Shown here one piece after another: positions 35,226 through 44,226 of a stretch of 64,000 nucleotides of DNA. Both the position numbers and the translations under genes were made by a program. The stretch is from Trichaptum fuscoviolaceum (lineage: Eukaryota; Basidiomycota; Agaricomycetes; Hymenochaetales; Trichaptaceae), in NCBI GenBank assembly GCA_910574455.1, contig CAJSYZ010000012.1:2659317-2723316 (forward strand), given 5' to 3'. Within the stretch, counting starts at the first letter, position 1. Each line of letters starts with the position of its first letter. The notes under the pieces are model-generated. The model was not told where the DNA came from and searched no databases. It saw only the letters and a list, made by a program, of their open reading frames with translations.

Positions 35226-38200
35226 TCAAGTGAGATGATGGAGTCTTTTATAGGCTTTGAGGATGGTCTGTGCGTTCCGAAGATGTGACTCGGGTTCCCA
35301 TGAGTTTCCAGAAGTGGGGTAACCTTTCCATTTTATAAGATATTGTCGCCTGGTGCCATTCCCATGGTGGGCTCGGATGGCTTCTACTTCGAATTGTTCT
35401 TGTCCTTCGATTAGATCAGGTGGAGGGTTACTGTGGGGTGGTCCATATGCTTCCGTCTCAGTGTATCTCACGAGAAGCGCGGCGTGGAATACTGGGTGTA
35501 TCTTCCATTTAGTCCGTGAGAGATCCAATTCATAGACGAGTGGAGATAAGACTTTCTTGATCTTGAAGGGACCATCGCGTTTTTCCTTGAATTTTTGCGA
35601 TAGACCGGGAATTCGAAGGTTCTTTGAGTCTAGCCAAACTTTGTCTCCTTTGTTGAATGGTTTGAAGTTTCGGAAGGTGCGTTCTTTCATTACCATAGCA
35701 GCAACTGAATGAGCTGCTAAGGCTTCTGATCGATGTACTGTGAGGTTGGCAAGTCGTTGTGATACGGATGGGACATTTGATTTCGGATATTTCAGGGGTA
35801 GTGGAATGGGGTCGTATCCCATGAGAAGCGAGAAAGGGGTTCTCTTGGTGACAGCGTGGGCACGGTTGTTATGGGCGAATTCAATGTTGGGAATGTGTCT
35901 AGACCAGTTCTCAGGTTCCGCAGTACAATAGATCCGGAGATATACTTCAATCTCTTGATTGGTCCGTTCGGCTTGTCCATCGGTTTGAGGGTGGTAAGCG
36001 GTGGACATCGATGACTTGATTCCTATGATCTTGCAGAGTTCTTGGAATGCTTTAGAAGCAAATTGGGGTCCTCTGTCGGATATAATGCGTATCGGAAGTC
36101 CAAATCGTCGATATACATTGTCGAAGTATAGTTGTGCCGTTTCGATTGCGTCTACTGTCTTTTCGCATGGAATGAGGACAATGGCCTTGGAGCAATCGTG
36201 ATCAATGACTAATAGAAGTGTGTCATAGCCATGTGACATTGGTAAGTCGGTGATGAAGTCCATATTGACGTGGGAGAATGGAAACGAGTGTTTGTCGGCG
36301 GCGATAGGCATTAGTGGTGGAGCGGTTGGATGGTGATTGACTTTCATTTGTTGACATAGTGCGCATCCATGGACATAATCGGACACAAACTTCTGCATCC
36401 TGGGCCAGTAATACGTCCTTCGGACCTGTTCCAGGGTGTTGAATATGCCAGGGTGCGCTCGAACTGGTATATCATGGTGAAGTCGGAGAATAGTGCGCTT
36501 TAATTCGAGGTTGTCCGGGATATAGATGCGATTTTTGAAGTAAAGGATGCCGTCATCATCGAAAAACCAGTCTTTGAGGGCGGTTCGGGCAGGTGGTAGT
36601 TTCTTCTTTAGCTGGGTAATGGTGTTTGTGAGGAATTCATCTTTCTTCATCGATTCTTTGATGGATTTTGTGAGGCTATCTGTGTCTGGGAGGTCGTCAT
36701 CGAATTCGTAGTCTTCTTCTTCTTCGTCTTCAGAATTTTCTTGATCCTTCTGTTCCTGAAGAGTGGAAATGAATAGGTCCTTCGGAAGCATAATCGATGA
36801 TTCGTTGAGATTCTCCCCCTGTTTAACATGGTCCGCCCGGCGGGATAGAAGATCGGATTGAATCATTTGTTTGCCGGGGACATGTGTGATATGAAGGTCG
36901 AATTGTGATAGCAACAGATGCCATCGTGCTTGACGGGGTGAGAGTCGTCGGGCCTCTCGCCAGTAGGTAAGGTTGCGATGATCACACCAAAGTGTAACAG
37001 GGTGTGGGGATCCAAGGAGATAGTGTTTCCAAGTGATGAGGGCACGGATAATTGCTAATAGTTCGCGATCATAGATCTCGTAGTTCCGTTCAGCAGAGTT
37101 TAGTGATTGTGAAATATAACCGATTGGCTTGAGAACACCGTTGTCATCATGTTGACGAAGGACTGCTCCGGTTGCAACTTTGGAAGCATCAGTTTCAAGG
37201 AAGAAGGGATTGTGCGGGTTGGGCATGAGAAGTAACGGATGTTGAGTGAACGCGGCCTTGAGATCATCGAATGATTTTTGTTCTACTTCAGTCCATTTGA
37301 AAGGTTGATCTTTGCGTTTGAGGTTGTCCAAGGGTTTGGTGATTTCGGCGTAGTGTGGAATAAAACGGCGGTAGAAGTTGGTGAATCCAGTGAATGAACG
37401 GATATCTTTGACGTTAGTCGGAGTGGGCCATTTAGTGATTCCTTCGATTTTTGTTGGGTCGGTTTGGATGTGGTTAGGAGTAATAATGAGTCCAAGATAG
37501 GGTAGTTTCTGCGTATGAAAGAAGCATTTGGTGGGCTTGAAGTAGAGGTCGTTCTTTTCAAGGATAGTGAAGGCACGTCGTGCTCGAGATATGAGTTCCG
37601 GTAAAGTTGGGGCATGTATGAGGATGTCGTCCATGTAAACCAAGAGATGGTTTAGAAGGATTTCTTCGCCAAGAATATCATTCATAAAGTGTTGAAAGGT
37701 AGCAGGTGAGTTGCATAGGCCAAAAAACATAACTGTTGGTTCGAAAAGTCCTCGTTGAGTGGTAAATGCGGCTTTCCATTGATCTCCATCCTTGATGCGG
37801 ATGTTGTTGTATCCCCATCGGATGTCTAGGGCGATGAAGTAGTGAGATCCATGTAACTTGTCTAATAGATCCTGGACAAGTGGTAATGGGTACGCATTCT
37901 TGATGGTTCCATTGTTGAGGTAACGGTAATCTTGAACGGGTCGTAAGGTACCGTCTTTCTTGTCAACAAAAAAGAGAGGGGATGCCATAGGTGACTTCGA
38001 AGGTCTGATATATCCATTCTTGAGGTTCTCATCGATGAAGGCATCGAGAGCAGCTTGTTGCGGAAGTGAGAGTGGATAAGGTGAATGTCGTTTAGGAATA
38101 AAGTCGGGTTTGAGATCAATTGCATGGTCATATGGGCGACTTGGAGGAAAGCGATGTGCTTTTTCTTCGTCAAAAAGGGATAGGAATTGGTGGTATTGAT

Positions 38201-38711
38201 GGGGTACCAAGGCAGTAAGTGGTTTAGCGGGTTGGAGTCCTTTTCGAGCTTGTTGCGCAAGTTGTGTTGAGATATTAACGCGATTGAGCTGTATTGATCC
38301 AGTTTCCCAATCGATTTTGGGTTGGTATTTCTTGAACCATGGTAGTCCGAAAATGAAGTTCTCTTTTCCAAGGGTGGTAACATAGAATCGCATAGCATAG
38401 TGGGCATTTCCGAGTTTGACACGAAGGGGAGCATAAGATGTGATGTGTCCGGCATTGTTGAATGTTCCGTCAACATTGCGTGGTCAAAGTGATTGTCGTA
38501 GCTTGATAGTTTTGATCTGGAGATTTTCTACAAGTGTTTTGTCAATGAATAGACCTTCTGCTCCGGTGTCGAGTAAGGCGGTGGCTTTGTGGGTTTTCTG
38601 GTTATATAGGAACGTGATTGGGATTCGTAAGGCATGATTGTCGTTAATTGAATTGATGAGCAGCCTGATGTTCAACGAGAGAGAGGGCTGCGGGAGCTCT
38701 TCGTTGTTCAA
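35226..38711 (-). CDS. pol: pol: protease, reverse transcriptase, RNase H, integrase, chromodomain (one in-frame stop)
   Basis: Entered by a -1 shift from gag. The protease has LLDTGAEGLFID. An in-frame TGA at 38484-38486 follows, after which the same frame runs 1,055 codons to the stop. RT carries KKDGTLRPVQDYR, FFGLCNSPATFQ and the active-site YMDDIL. RNase H begins ETDASKVATGAVL. The integrase has its H2C2 zinc site (HPGIFNTLEQVRRTYYWPRM then CALCQQ), catalytic Asp in VNMDFITD and SDRGPQF, and Glu in QEIEVY. The C-terminus is a chromodomain (YLIKWKGYPTSGNSWEP), which in chromoviruses targets integration to marked chromatin. Without the stop it would look functional; CGA to TGA in a TCG context is the simplest origin. 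Confidence 0.9.
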
Positions 38712-38717
38712 AAATTT
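38660..38717 (-). promoter_or_regulatory. Predicted -1 programmed frameshift signal at gag-pol junction
   Basis: The heptamer A AAT TTT (38717-38711) sits in gag frame directly before the gag stop TGA, and slipping back one base opens the pol frame. Downstream, CAACGA (38706-38701) pairs with TCGTTG (38678-38673), and the intervening GCAGCC (38691-38686) pairs with GGCTGC (38665-38660): an H-type pseudoknot. Slippery site, short spacer and pseudoknot are the standard parts of such signals. Confidence 0.8.
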
Positions 38718-40990
38718 CCTTCTTCAACTCGATCGAAGACCTGGTTGACTGCGTCATCATCAAGGCCAATAAGGAGTTGTTGAATCTGTGCGGCGCGATC
38801 TTCGGCTGAGAGTTCGCCTTGATCTTGGTCTTCGTTCTCGGGTTCCGAGTATTCATTTTGATCATCAGCTGAAGTCAATTGGCGCATATTTTTGGACCTT
38901 GGTGTTCGTGAGTTGGGCCATCGAGTCTTTGAGGTACGTTTGGGATGAGGTTTGGGACACTTGGCAGTGCGATGTCCGGGTTGATGACAATTGAAGCAAA
39001 GGTTTTCCTTCATATGACGTTGGAATTCTTCAGTCGAAAGTCGTGATATAAAGAAGCTGTAGATGGCTAGGTCGACCAATTCTTCTATATCATCGTTGTC
39101 ATTGGAAGGCAATGTTTCATTTGTGTCATTTGCGTCGTTTGAGATGGCTCGAATCTGACGATTGTATTGTCGCATAGGTCGTCGTTTGAAGCGGTTTTCT
39201 CCGGAATAGGATTGGTGGGGTTGGGATTCCATTGAACGAGCTACCTTGTAATTGGTGTCCAGTCGAGTGGCAAGCGAAAACCAATCTTCCATGTTGGTAG
39301 GCTGTGGACTACATGCAAGTAGTTTCATTCGAAGGTTGTCATTGAGTCCCATCCAGAATGCATTGCGTTGGGAGAGGTATTCTGTGATACGAGCCTGCAT
39401 GATGAGTGTTTTGAATTTGAGAATGTAGTCTTCAATAGATCCTCGCTGTTTGAGCTTGGCGAGTTCCATGGTAGCCTTGATTGTGAGTTCGGATGTGATA
39501 AAGTGCGATGGAATTCTGCAAGGAATTCTTCAAATGTGTCGGTTTCAAAACGTCCGCTGGCCATATATTGCATTGCGAAGGGTCGGGATCCGCGAAGGCT
39601 GCAATGGGCAAGCACAAATTCGATGCATAGCTCATCTGTGTCATAGATGTGTCGGTTGGCTCGTAGATGGATTTGGACTTGGAGTAAAAAGCGATCAGCA
39701 TCTTCTTGGGTTCCGTCGAAAGGTTGGATTTTAGCCATGGTTATGGGCCGATCGTGTGCGGGTCCATCTCCTTGATTGTTATTGTCTGCTGCTCCTCCAC
39801 CTCCAGCTCCTCCGCCTCCTCCTCCTCCTCCTTCATCGTCTCCTCCTCCTCCGTTGTTGTTTCCTCCGGGTGGTCCTTCTCCTCCTCCTCCTCCTTCATC
39901 TCCTGCGGGTGGTTCACCAAATCCCCATCCTCTCCATGCAGGATTTTGTCGGCCTCCTCTGCCTCCTCTACCTCCTCTGCCTCGACCTTGGAGATGTCTT
40001 AAGTGGAAAAAGGTACTGATACTTTCTTCTCCAAGTGGGGGTCGGAACATTGAGCGGGTATTTTCCGTGACAGTTTGGGTAGCCATAGTACTAATAGATA
40101 GAGGTTCGATGTGAGGGCGGGTGTAAGAGAGATATGGTTTCGGTGGGATAGGTGGAAGTATGGATGCTTGACGTGAGGGAGTAGGAGTTTCTGGAGCAAT
40201 GGAGCTGCCTGATTGAGAGGATCGTCTGGAGGATCGTCTGAAGAGGGTTTGATCAAGAGATCCGTGAGTGGGTGAGTTTGAACGAGATCGATGGGAGTTG
40301 CTGGGTTGAGGGTCGGAAGTGGAAGTTGGTTGGGGTTCTTGTGGTGGTTGTGGTAGTAGGTCGGGGTGTCGGCGATAGTATTCTTCTCTAAGCTCTTTCC
40401 AATTTGGAGTGTGACCTTCGTATATTTCTCGTAGTTCTGGGCCGAGTGTATGAGCTACTACCCAAGAATCAGCAGTTGGGTTGTAGATCCAAGGGGTTTC
40501 GGTAGGTTCTCCGTTGGCGTCGGGAAGATGGAAGTATTGTGTTTCTTCGTTGAAGATAAGAGTGGTTGGGAACGGTGGTAGTGGGGGTTGAATGTGTTTG
40601 AACTCTCCTGCTAGACTTCAATGAGCAAGGTCTTCCCAGTTGGGGGTATGAGTGATGAAGTTTTGTCGAGCTTCTTCAGCAGAGTTGGCTTCGATTGGGG
40701 TCCACCGTTGTAGTAGTTGATTGTATGACCACGATCGATAAGTTTTGTTACCAATTCTATAGTAGAAGAAGTTCTTTTCGGTGTCAAAGAAGAGTCGATT
40801 GTGTGGTGGTGGAGCGTCTGGATACTGAGGAACAGTAGTCTGTGTAGGTATTGGTTCTTCAGTGTTTTTCGAAGTGGTTTCTTTGTTAGTTTTGCCTGTT
40901 GTAGTAGATGAGGCTGTGTTTCGAGCCGTCTGTTTGCCTTTGTTCGCCGTGGTGATTAATCGGTTCCGGATTGATATCCGTAACTGTCTG
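38708..40990 (-). pseudogene. gag: gag, broken by a stop and a frameshift
   Basis: The in-frame ATG at 40086 (MATQTVTENTRSMF) starts a region with an RG-rich segment, a long Gly run, then the capsid-like IQPFDGTQEDADRFLLQVQIH. Near 39500-39510 the frame shifts and continues as ITSELTIKATMELAK, through a CCHC knuckle CFNCHQPGHRTAKC to the stop at 38708. The same frame stays open upstream of the ATG to about 40990, apart from a TGA at 40618-40620. It carries two copies of a W/Y-rich module, each ending HTPNWEDL or HTPNWKEL. One missing base explains the shift. This region may originally have been part of a longer Gag precursor. Confidence 0.8.
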
Positions 40991-41564
40991 AATCGTAGTT
41001 TGTAAGGGTGTAGTCCGTAACACTAGCAATGTGGGGTGAATCTTCCGGGGGGTCAATCGGTGGTGCAAGATAATTATGAACTATGTTTTGCGGAGTGGGT
41101 TGGTGGTGTTGACAACTACACTGATAGATGTAGTGGTTGACGTCTTCGCTGATACTATTCCAACAGAAGTGTCGGTTTACAAAGCGAGCAGTTTCAGCTT
41201 CAGTGCGATGAAGTTGTTCTCCGTGGTTGTCAAAGTGGACGTAGTTTATAAAGAATCGGCGTAGGTGAGTTTCTCGAGGGATGAATAATCGGGTATGGTT
41301 CCAGAGGAGTCCGTATTTAAAGATCCAAGGTTGGTGGTTGTCGCGTGAGTACTGCAGGTATCCAACTGTTTGGGTGTAATTGTAATACCGGTCGTCGAGT
41401 ATAGTTCTGATTTGGTTTAGGATGTCGTCGAACTCTTCGGCAAAGGCGAGGAATCGGTTTCGGATGAGGTCTCTGGTTGAGTAGATGGGATCGTCAAGGG
41501 CTGGAAGTGATAGGGTGTCCGCCACGATTGTGGTAGTGTGTAGTGTATGCGTAGAAGTCGGCAA
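40956..41564 (-). CDS. Pre-gag ORF with a second H2C2 integrase-like zinc domain
   Basis: This open frame lies between the 5' LTR and gag. Its middle reads WNHTRLFIPRETHLRR, then YVHFDNHGEQLHRTEAETARFV, NRHFCWNSISEDVNHYIYQ and CSCQ. The spacing of His-His-Cys-Cys and the W before the second pair match the integrase zinc-binding domain in this element's own pol. No DDE core follows. It overlaps the frame upstream of it (41417-41880) and ends just as the long gag-side frame begins, so these pieces may once have been joined. No ATG at its start; function unknown. Confidence 0.6.
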   Translation of the reverse strand: MPTSTHTLHTTTIVADTLSLPALDDPIYSTRDLIRNRFLAFAEEFDDILNQIRTILDDRYYNYTQTVGYLQYSRDNHQPWIFKYGLLWNHTRLFIPRETHLRRFFINYVHFDNHGEQLHRTEAETARFVNRHFCWNSISEDVNHYIYQCSCQHHQPTPQNIVHNYLAPPIDPPEDSPHIASVTDYTLTNYDSDSYGYQSGTD

Positions 41565-41880
41565 TCGTCTCCACAGATATGGACTAGTCGGATTCGATCA
41601 GGGAGAAACTCTTCTAGGTAGAAGAATGCGTTGGGGTTGGTGTGGTAGATGAAGAAGATAGAGTCGGGTTGGACGATTAGACTGGCGGTTTTTGTGATGG
41701 ACCAGACTGTATCGTCACAATACTTGGTGAAACTATATGTGTCGAATTGATAACAGTTGGCTACGGAGTATTGGACTTGGTATATGTGTCTTCCTGCGTT
41801 GTCGAGTTGGTTGGTGTCGGTGTGGGTAAGGAGCAAAGCGTTTTGTGGGATAGAGGGTGCCGTGATGGATAGATGTTATG
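41417..41880 (-). other. Open frame upstream of the pre-gag H2C2 ORF
   Basis: An open frame without an ATG encodes residues such as DTYSFTKYCDDTVWSITK and FYLEEFLPDRIRLVHICGDD. It reads like folded protein and runs into the next ORF through an overlap in another frame (near 41560), so a single indel could separate one original coding region into two. Not recognised. Confidence 0.45.
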
Positions 41881-42433
41881 ACGTAAAGTGAAGTGGTTTT
41901 CTGTTTGACCTTTGTTTAGTCTTGAGGGTCGTCAAGCGATAACGTTATGAGATGATCGACGGTGGGGCAGTGTTTGTGATGCTTTGTTCGATGTTAACAG
42001 ATGAACTGTTCTTCGATTTCTGGATCGGTCTCCCTTCGCTATTACCAAGCGGCACGTCTGCGAGTTATGCTCGTTGTCCAATAGGCGTCCCAAAGACTAG
42101 GCTAGCAGCTTTATGCCTTCTTTGCAGGTACTGAGTCCTCTTCCTGTGTGCACAGCTACGGTCCCGTTTGGTATGACAGAAGTTGGTTCCTTCGTAACGC
42201 TACTGTCCGGGGTTTAATCAACCAATGAGCTGGAGCGGTTTTCTTAATCTTCGGATCGCGACTCTCGAAGTTTTCCTTGGCCTCCCTCTTGCAATCGATG
42301 AGCACCTTGCTACACTGAAGGGATTACCTCGAGCGGATGTTCTTCTGGACTAGATGGGTTTACAACTGGTTAGTAGTAAGTGGAGCAATGGCTCAACACC
42401 TTAGTCGTAAAGACGGATGTCTTCGACGGTAGA

Positions 42434-42445
42434 TAAGTTCAATCT
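42434..42445 (-). other. Predicted self-primer binding site
   Basis: Three nt inside the 5' LTR, the element RNA reads AGATTGAACTTA, the exact complement of TAAGTTCAATCT in the LTR (42631-42620). That LTR sequence begins 34 nt downstream of the start of the TATA box, that is, at the expected 5' end of the transcript. No match to a tRNA 3' end (TGG) is present. This is the arrangement of Tf1-type self-priming elements. Confidence 0.75.
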
Positions 42446-42448
42446 AAT

Positions 42449-42916
42449 TGTTACGTCTCAACTTACGGTCTCGTATAGTTGGGGAACGCAACGTTAAGTT
42501 GCTCAGTGATAGCGGAGCTTGGGCTCGACACTAGGTGTTGTATGGACAAAGGCCTACGATGTAGAGTAGAGAGAGAACAGATGTATAGCAGAGACTAGAG
42601 ACGGGGGGTTTGACAAAGGAGATTGAACTTAGAGTTCGATCATGCTAAGTACAGGGGTTTATATACTACAGCTGCGGAGCAAGGGTCCATCGGAAGATGA
42701 GTAAGAAGAGAACAATAAGAAAGTAGACGATAGGCTACTAATAATAGTGTGAGAGCGGTGGGCAGAGGGTTAGGGCAAAGGGTACATGTGTACCATCGGG
42801 ATTGGCTGAGGGTTGAGGGTTACATCGGAGGATGACTGAGCAAGACAAGAATAGAAACAAATAGGGCAAAGGGTTCGGAGTAATGGGGGCCGCTGACATA
42901 GTAAGAAAACGTAACA
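42449..42916 (-). repeat. 5' LTR (468 bp) with promoter
   Basis: Identical to 33238-33705. In transcription orientation it carries TATATAAA at 42665-42658 and, about 26 nt after it, the 12-nt segment (42631-42620) complementary to the primer site. Confidence 0.95.
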
Positions 42917-42921
42917 GACTT
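42917..42921. repeat. Target-site duplication, right (GACTT)
   Basis: Second copy of the 5-bp duplication flanking the retrotransposon. Confidence 0.92.
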
Positions 42922-42975
42922 GACAGTACCAGATACTGATTCAGACGCAATGCAAGATTCAAACTTCAAACTCAC

Positions 42976-43980
42976 AAATTGATCCTTTCTGAGACTGGCA
43001 ACTCAAGACCTCCACCCTCTTCACCGATGAAAGTGGAATCATCTGTGTTGCGAAGCGCCCTGACAGGGCGTTTTGTCTTGTCGTTCCGCCTTGACGTAGC
43101 GGGCGAGTCTATTATGTCCGTTTCTTCACCAGAAAGACTCTCGTTCGGTCCTGCAGGAGCGTGAAAGAATGCGTCGCTGGGAGTGGCGGCAGACCTGGAC
43201 ATCTTTGCGGTCTGCACACGTGTGTGAAATGGAAGTTCACCTTTGGAATCTTCCTTCCTAGCCTTTTTTGCAGGCTTCCTGTTTGGCTCATCCATACTCG
43301 CTGCTTCGCATGAACGTGAGTCACAGTGTTCAACCTCCAAGCTTTGAGATCATCTGAAAATGTATAGGCAATGTTACTCACGAATATCCAAGTCTTCGTT
43401 GTGTCCATCTTCACAACCCGATACGTCTTTAACATCGTTCTTCGAGCCTGTTTATGCTAGTTCAAATCTGTGTCATCACTGATCTAAAGTTGAAGACTTA
43501 CTACTAGCTTCGCCTTTTGGCTTTCTACGTCCACGTTTGCCAGTGAGTTTGGGCACTGTTGAGCCCATCTGGGTGGTTTGTCTCAAGAGCCTTCGACAAG
43601 TTGTTTTCAAGCTCTACGGTCTCTAGCATCGCTGCTTCTTGGTTCTCTGCTGCAGTCACCTTCTTGCGAACCTTGTCAGCTGCCTCTTGTTCTTTTGCTG
43701 CCCGTTTTTGCTCCGCAGCGAGTTTTTTCCTCTCTTTCGCAACCGCGACTTGCTGGGCCGCAGCTCTGCGGAAAGCTGCCCGCTCTTCCTTCTGCTTTTC
43801 CTTCTCTTCCTTCTCCTTCAATGCCTCATCCCGCCTTTCTGCCTGCCGTACTTTCTTTTTCTCTTTTTCTTCCTTCTCCCGCAATATCTCCTCCTGTGTT
43901 CGTCTTGTTCTGAGCTGTTCAACTACTGCTCCGGGGTGCTGATCGCTGTTCTTAGCCCTTGTCTGTCTTCGAGTTGACAT
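42976..43980 (-). pseudogene. Transposon-associated coiled-coil gene, 5' part
   Basis: ATG at 43980 opens a highly charged coiled-coil (REKEEKEKKKVRQAERRDE and similar, residues about 35-120). A frame break near the CCC in the NHPDG codons is followed by GSTVPKLTGKRGRRKPKGEAS and a GTAAGT donor (intron 43448-43501). A second small exon and a basic segment (RKPAKKARKEDS) follow, ending at a GTGAGT donor (42975). The Ty3/gypsy element begins about 55 nt further on. The remaining exons are at 29995-33040. It is divergent from the Plavaka transposase, 117 nt separating its ATG from the first ATG on the other strand. Confidence 0.7.
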
Positions 43981-44226
43981 TTTGTGCAGTGTTTTGAGTC
44001 TTGTATGAGGATAAGATGGATCGAAGGTGCAAGTTCAAGATCAGGGAGGCGGGGGCGTCTATCTTAGACAAGTTGAAAATTTACGCCCACTACTGCTATG
44101 ACTAATTTTAACTCCGAGTCAGGTTCACTCAGGCTCACTGGCAGCCTTAGGCTGAGGCTCAGGTGTGAGACCCAAAGACCCAAGACGTGTACTAGTACTT
44201 CTACTGAGGCTACATTCAAGTTGATG
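43981..44226. promoter_or_regulatory. Shared divergent promoter region
   Basis: Lies between the coiled-coil gene start (43980, minus) and the likely transposase ATG (44227, plus). It contains the palindromic words typical of the right half of the window (ACTCCGAGT, CTCAGGCTCACTGGCAG, GGCTGAGGCTCAGG at about 44110-44165). A longer frame starting at ATG 44098 would translate these repeats and is probably not used. Confidence 0.5.

Larger units (their letters stand above)
33238..42916 (-). mobile_element. Ty3/gypsy chromovirus-type LTR retrotransposon
   Basis: A complete 9,679-bp element, transcribed leftward: two identical 468-bp LTRs starting TG and ending CA, a GACTT target duplication, a self-complementary primer site, gag with a CCHC knuckle, protease, RT, RNase H, integrase and a C-terminal chromodomain, and a polypurine tract. 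It also has extra open frames before gag and after pol. It sits within the minus-strand coiled-coil gene, about 55 nt downstream of a GTGAGT donor (42975). Despite identical LTRs, its coding region has in-frame TGA codons (38484-38486, 40618-40620) and a gag frameshift. This copy therefore probably moved recently using proteins supplied in trans, or the sequence contains errors. Confidence 0.95.

Noticed and set aside
39706..40114. Plus-strand Ser-, Leu- and Pro-rich frames
   Set aside because: Shadows of the Gly-rich GGN repeats in gag on the opposite strand.
42434..42448. tRNA primer binding site
   Set aside because: The bases next to the 5' LTR do not start with TGG and match no tRNA end I recognise; the self-complement to the LTR is a better explanation.
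43559..43977. Plus-strand Phe/Ser/Leu-rich frames that look like membrane proteins
   Set aside because: Complement of the Lys/Glu-rich coiled-coil exon on the minus strand.
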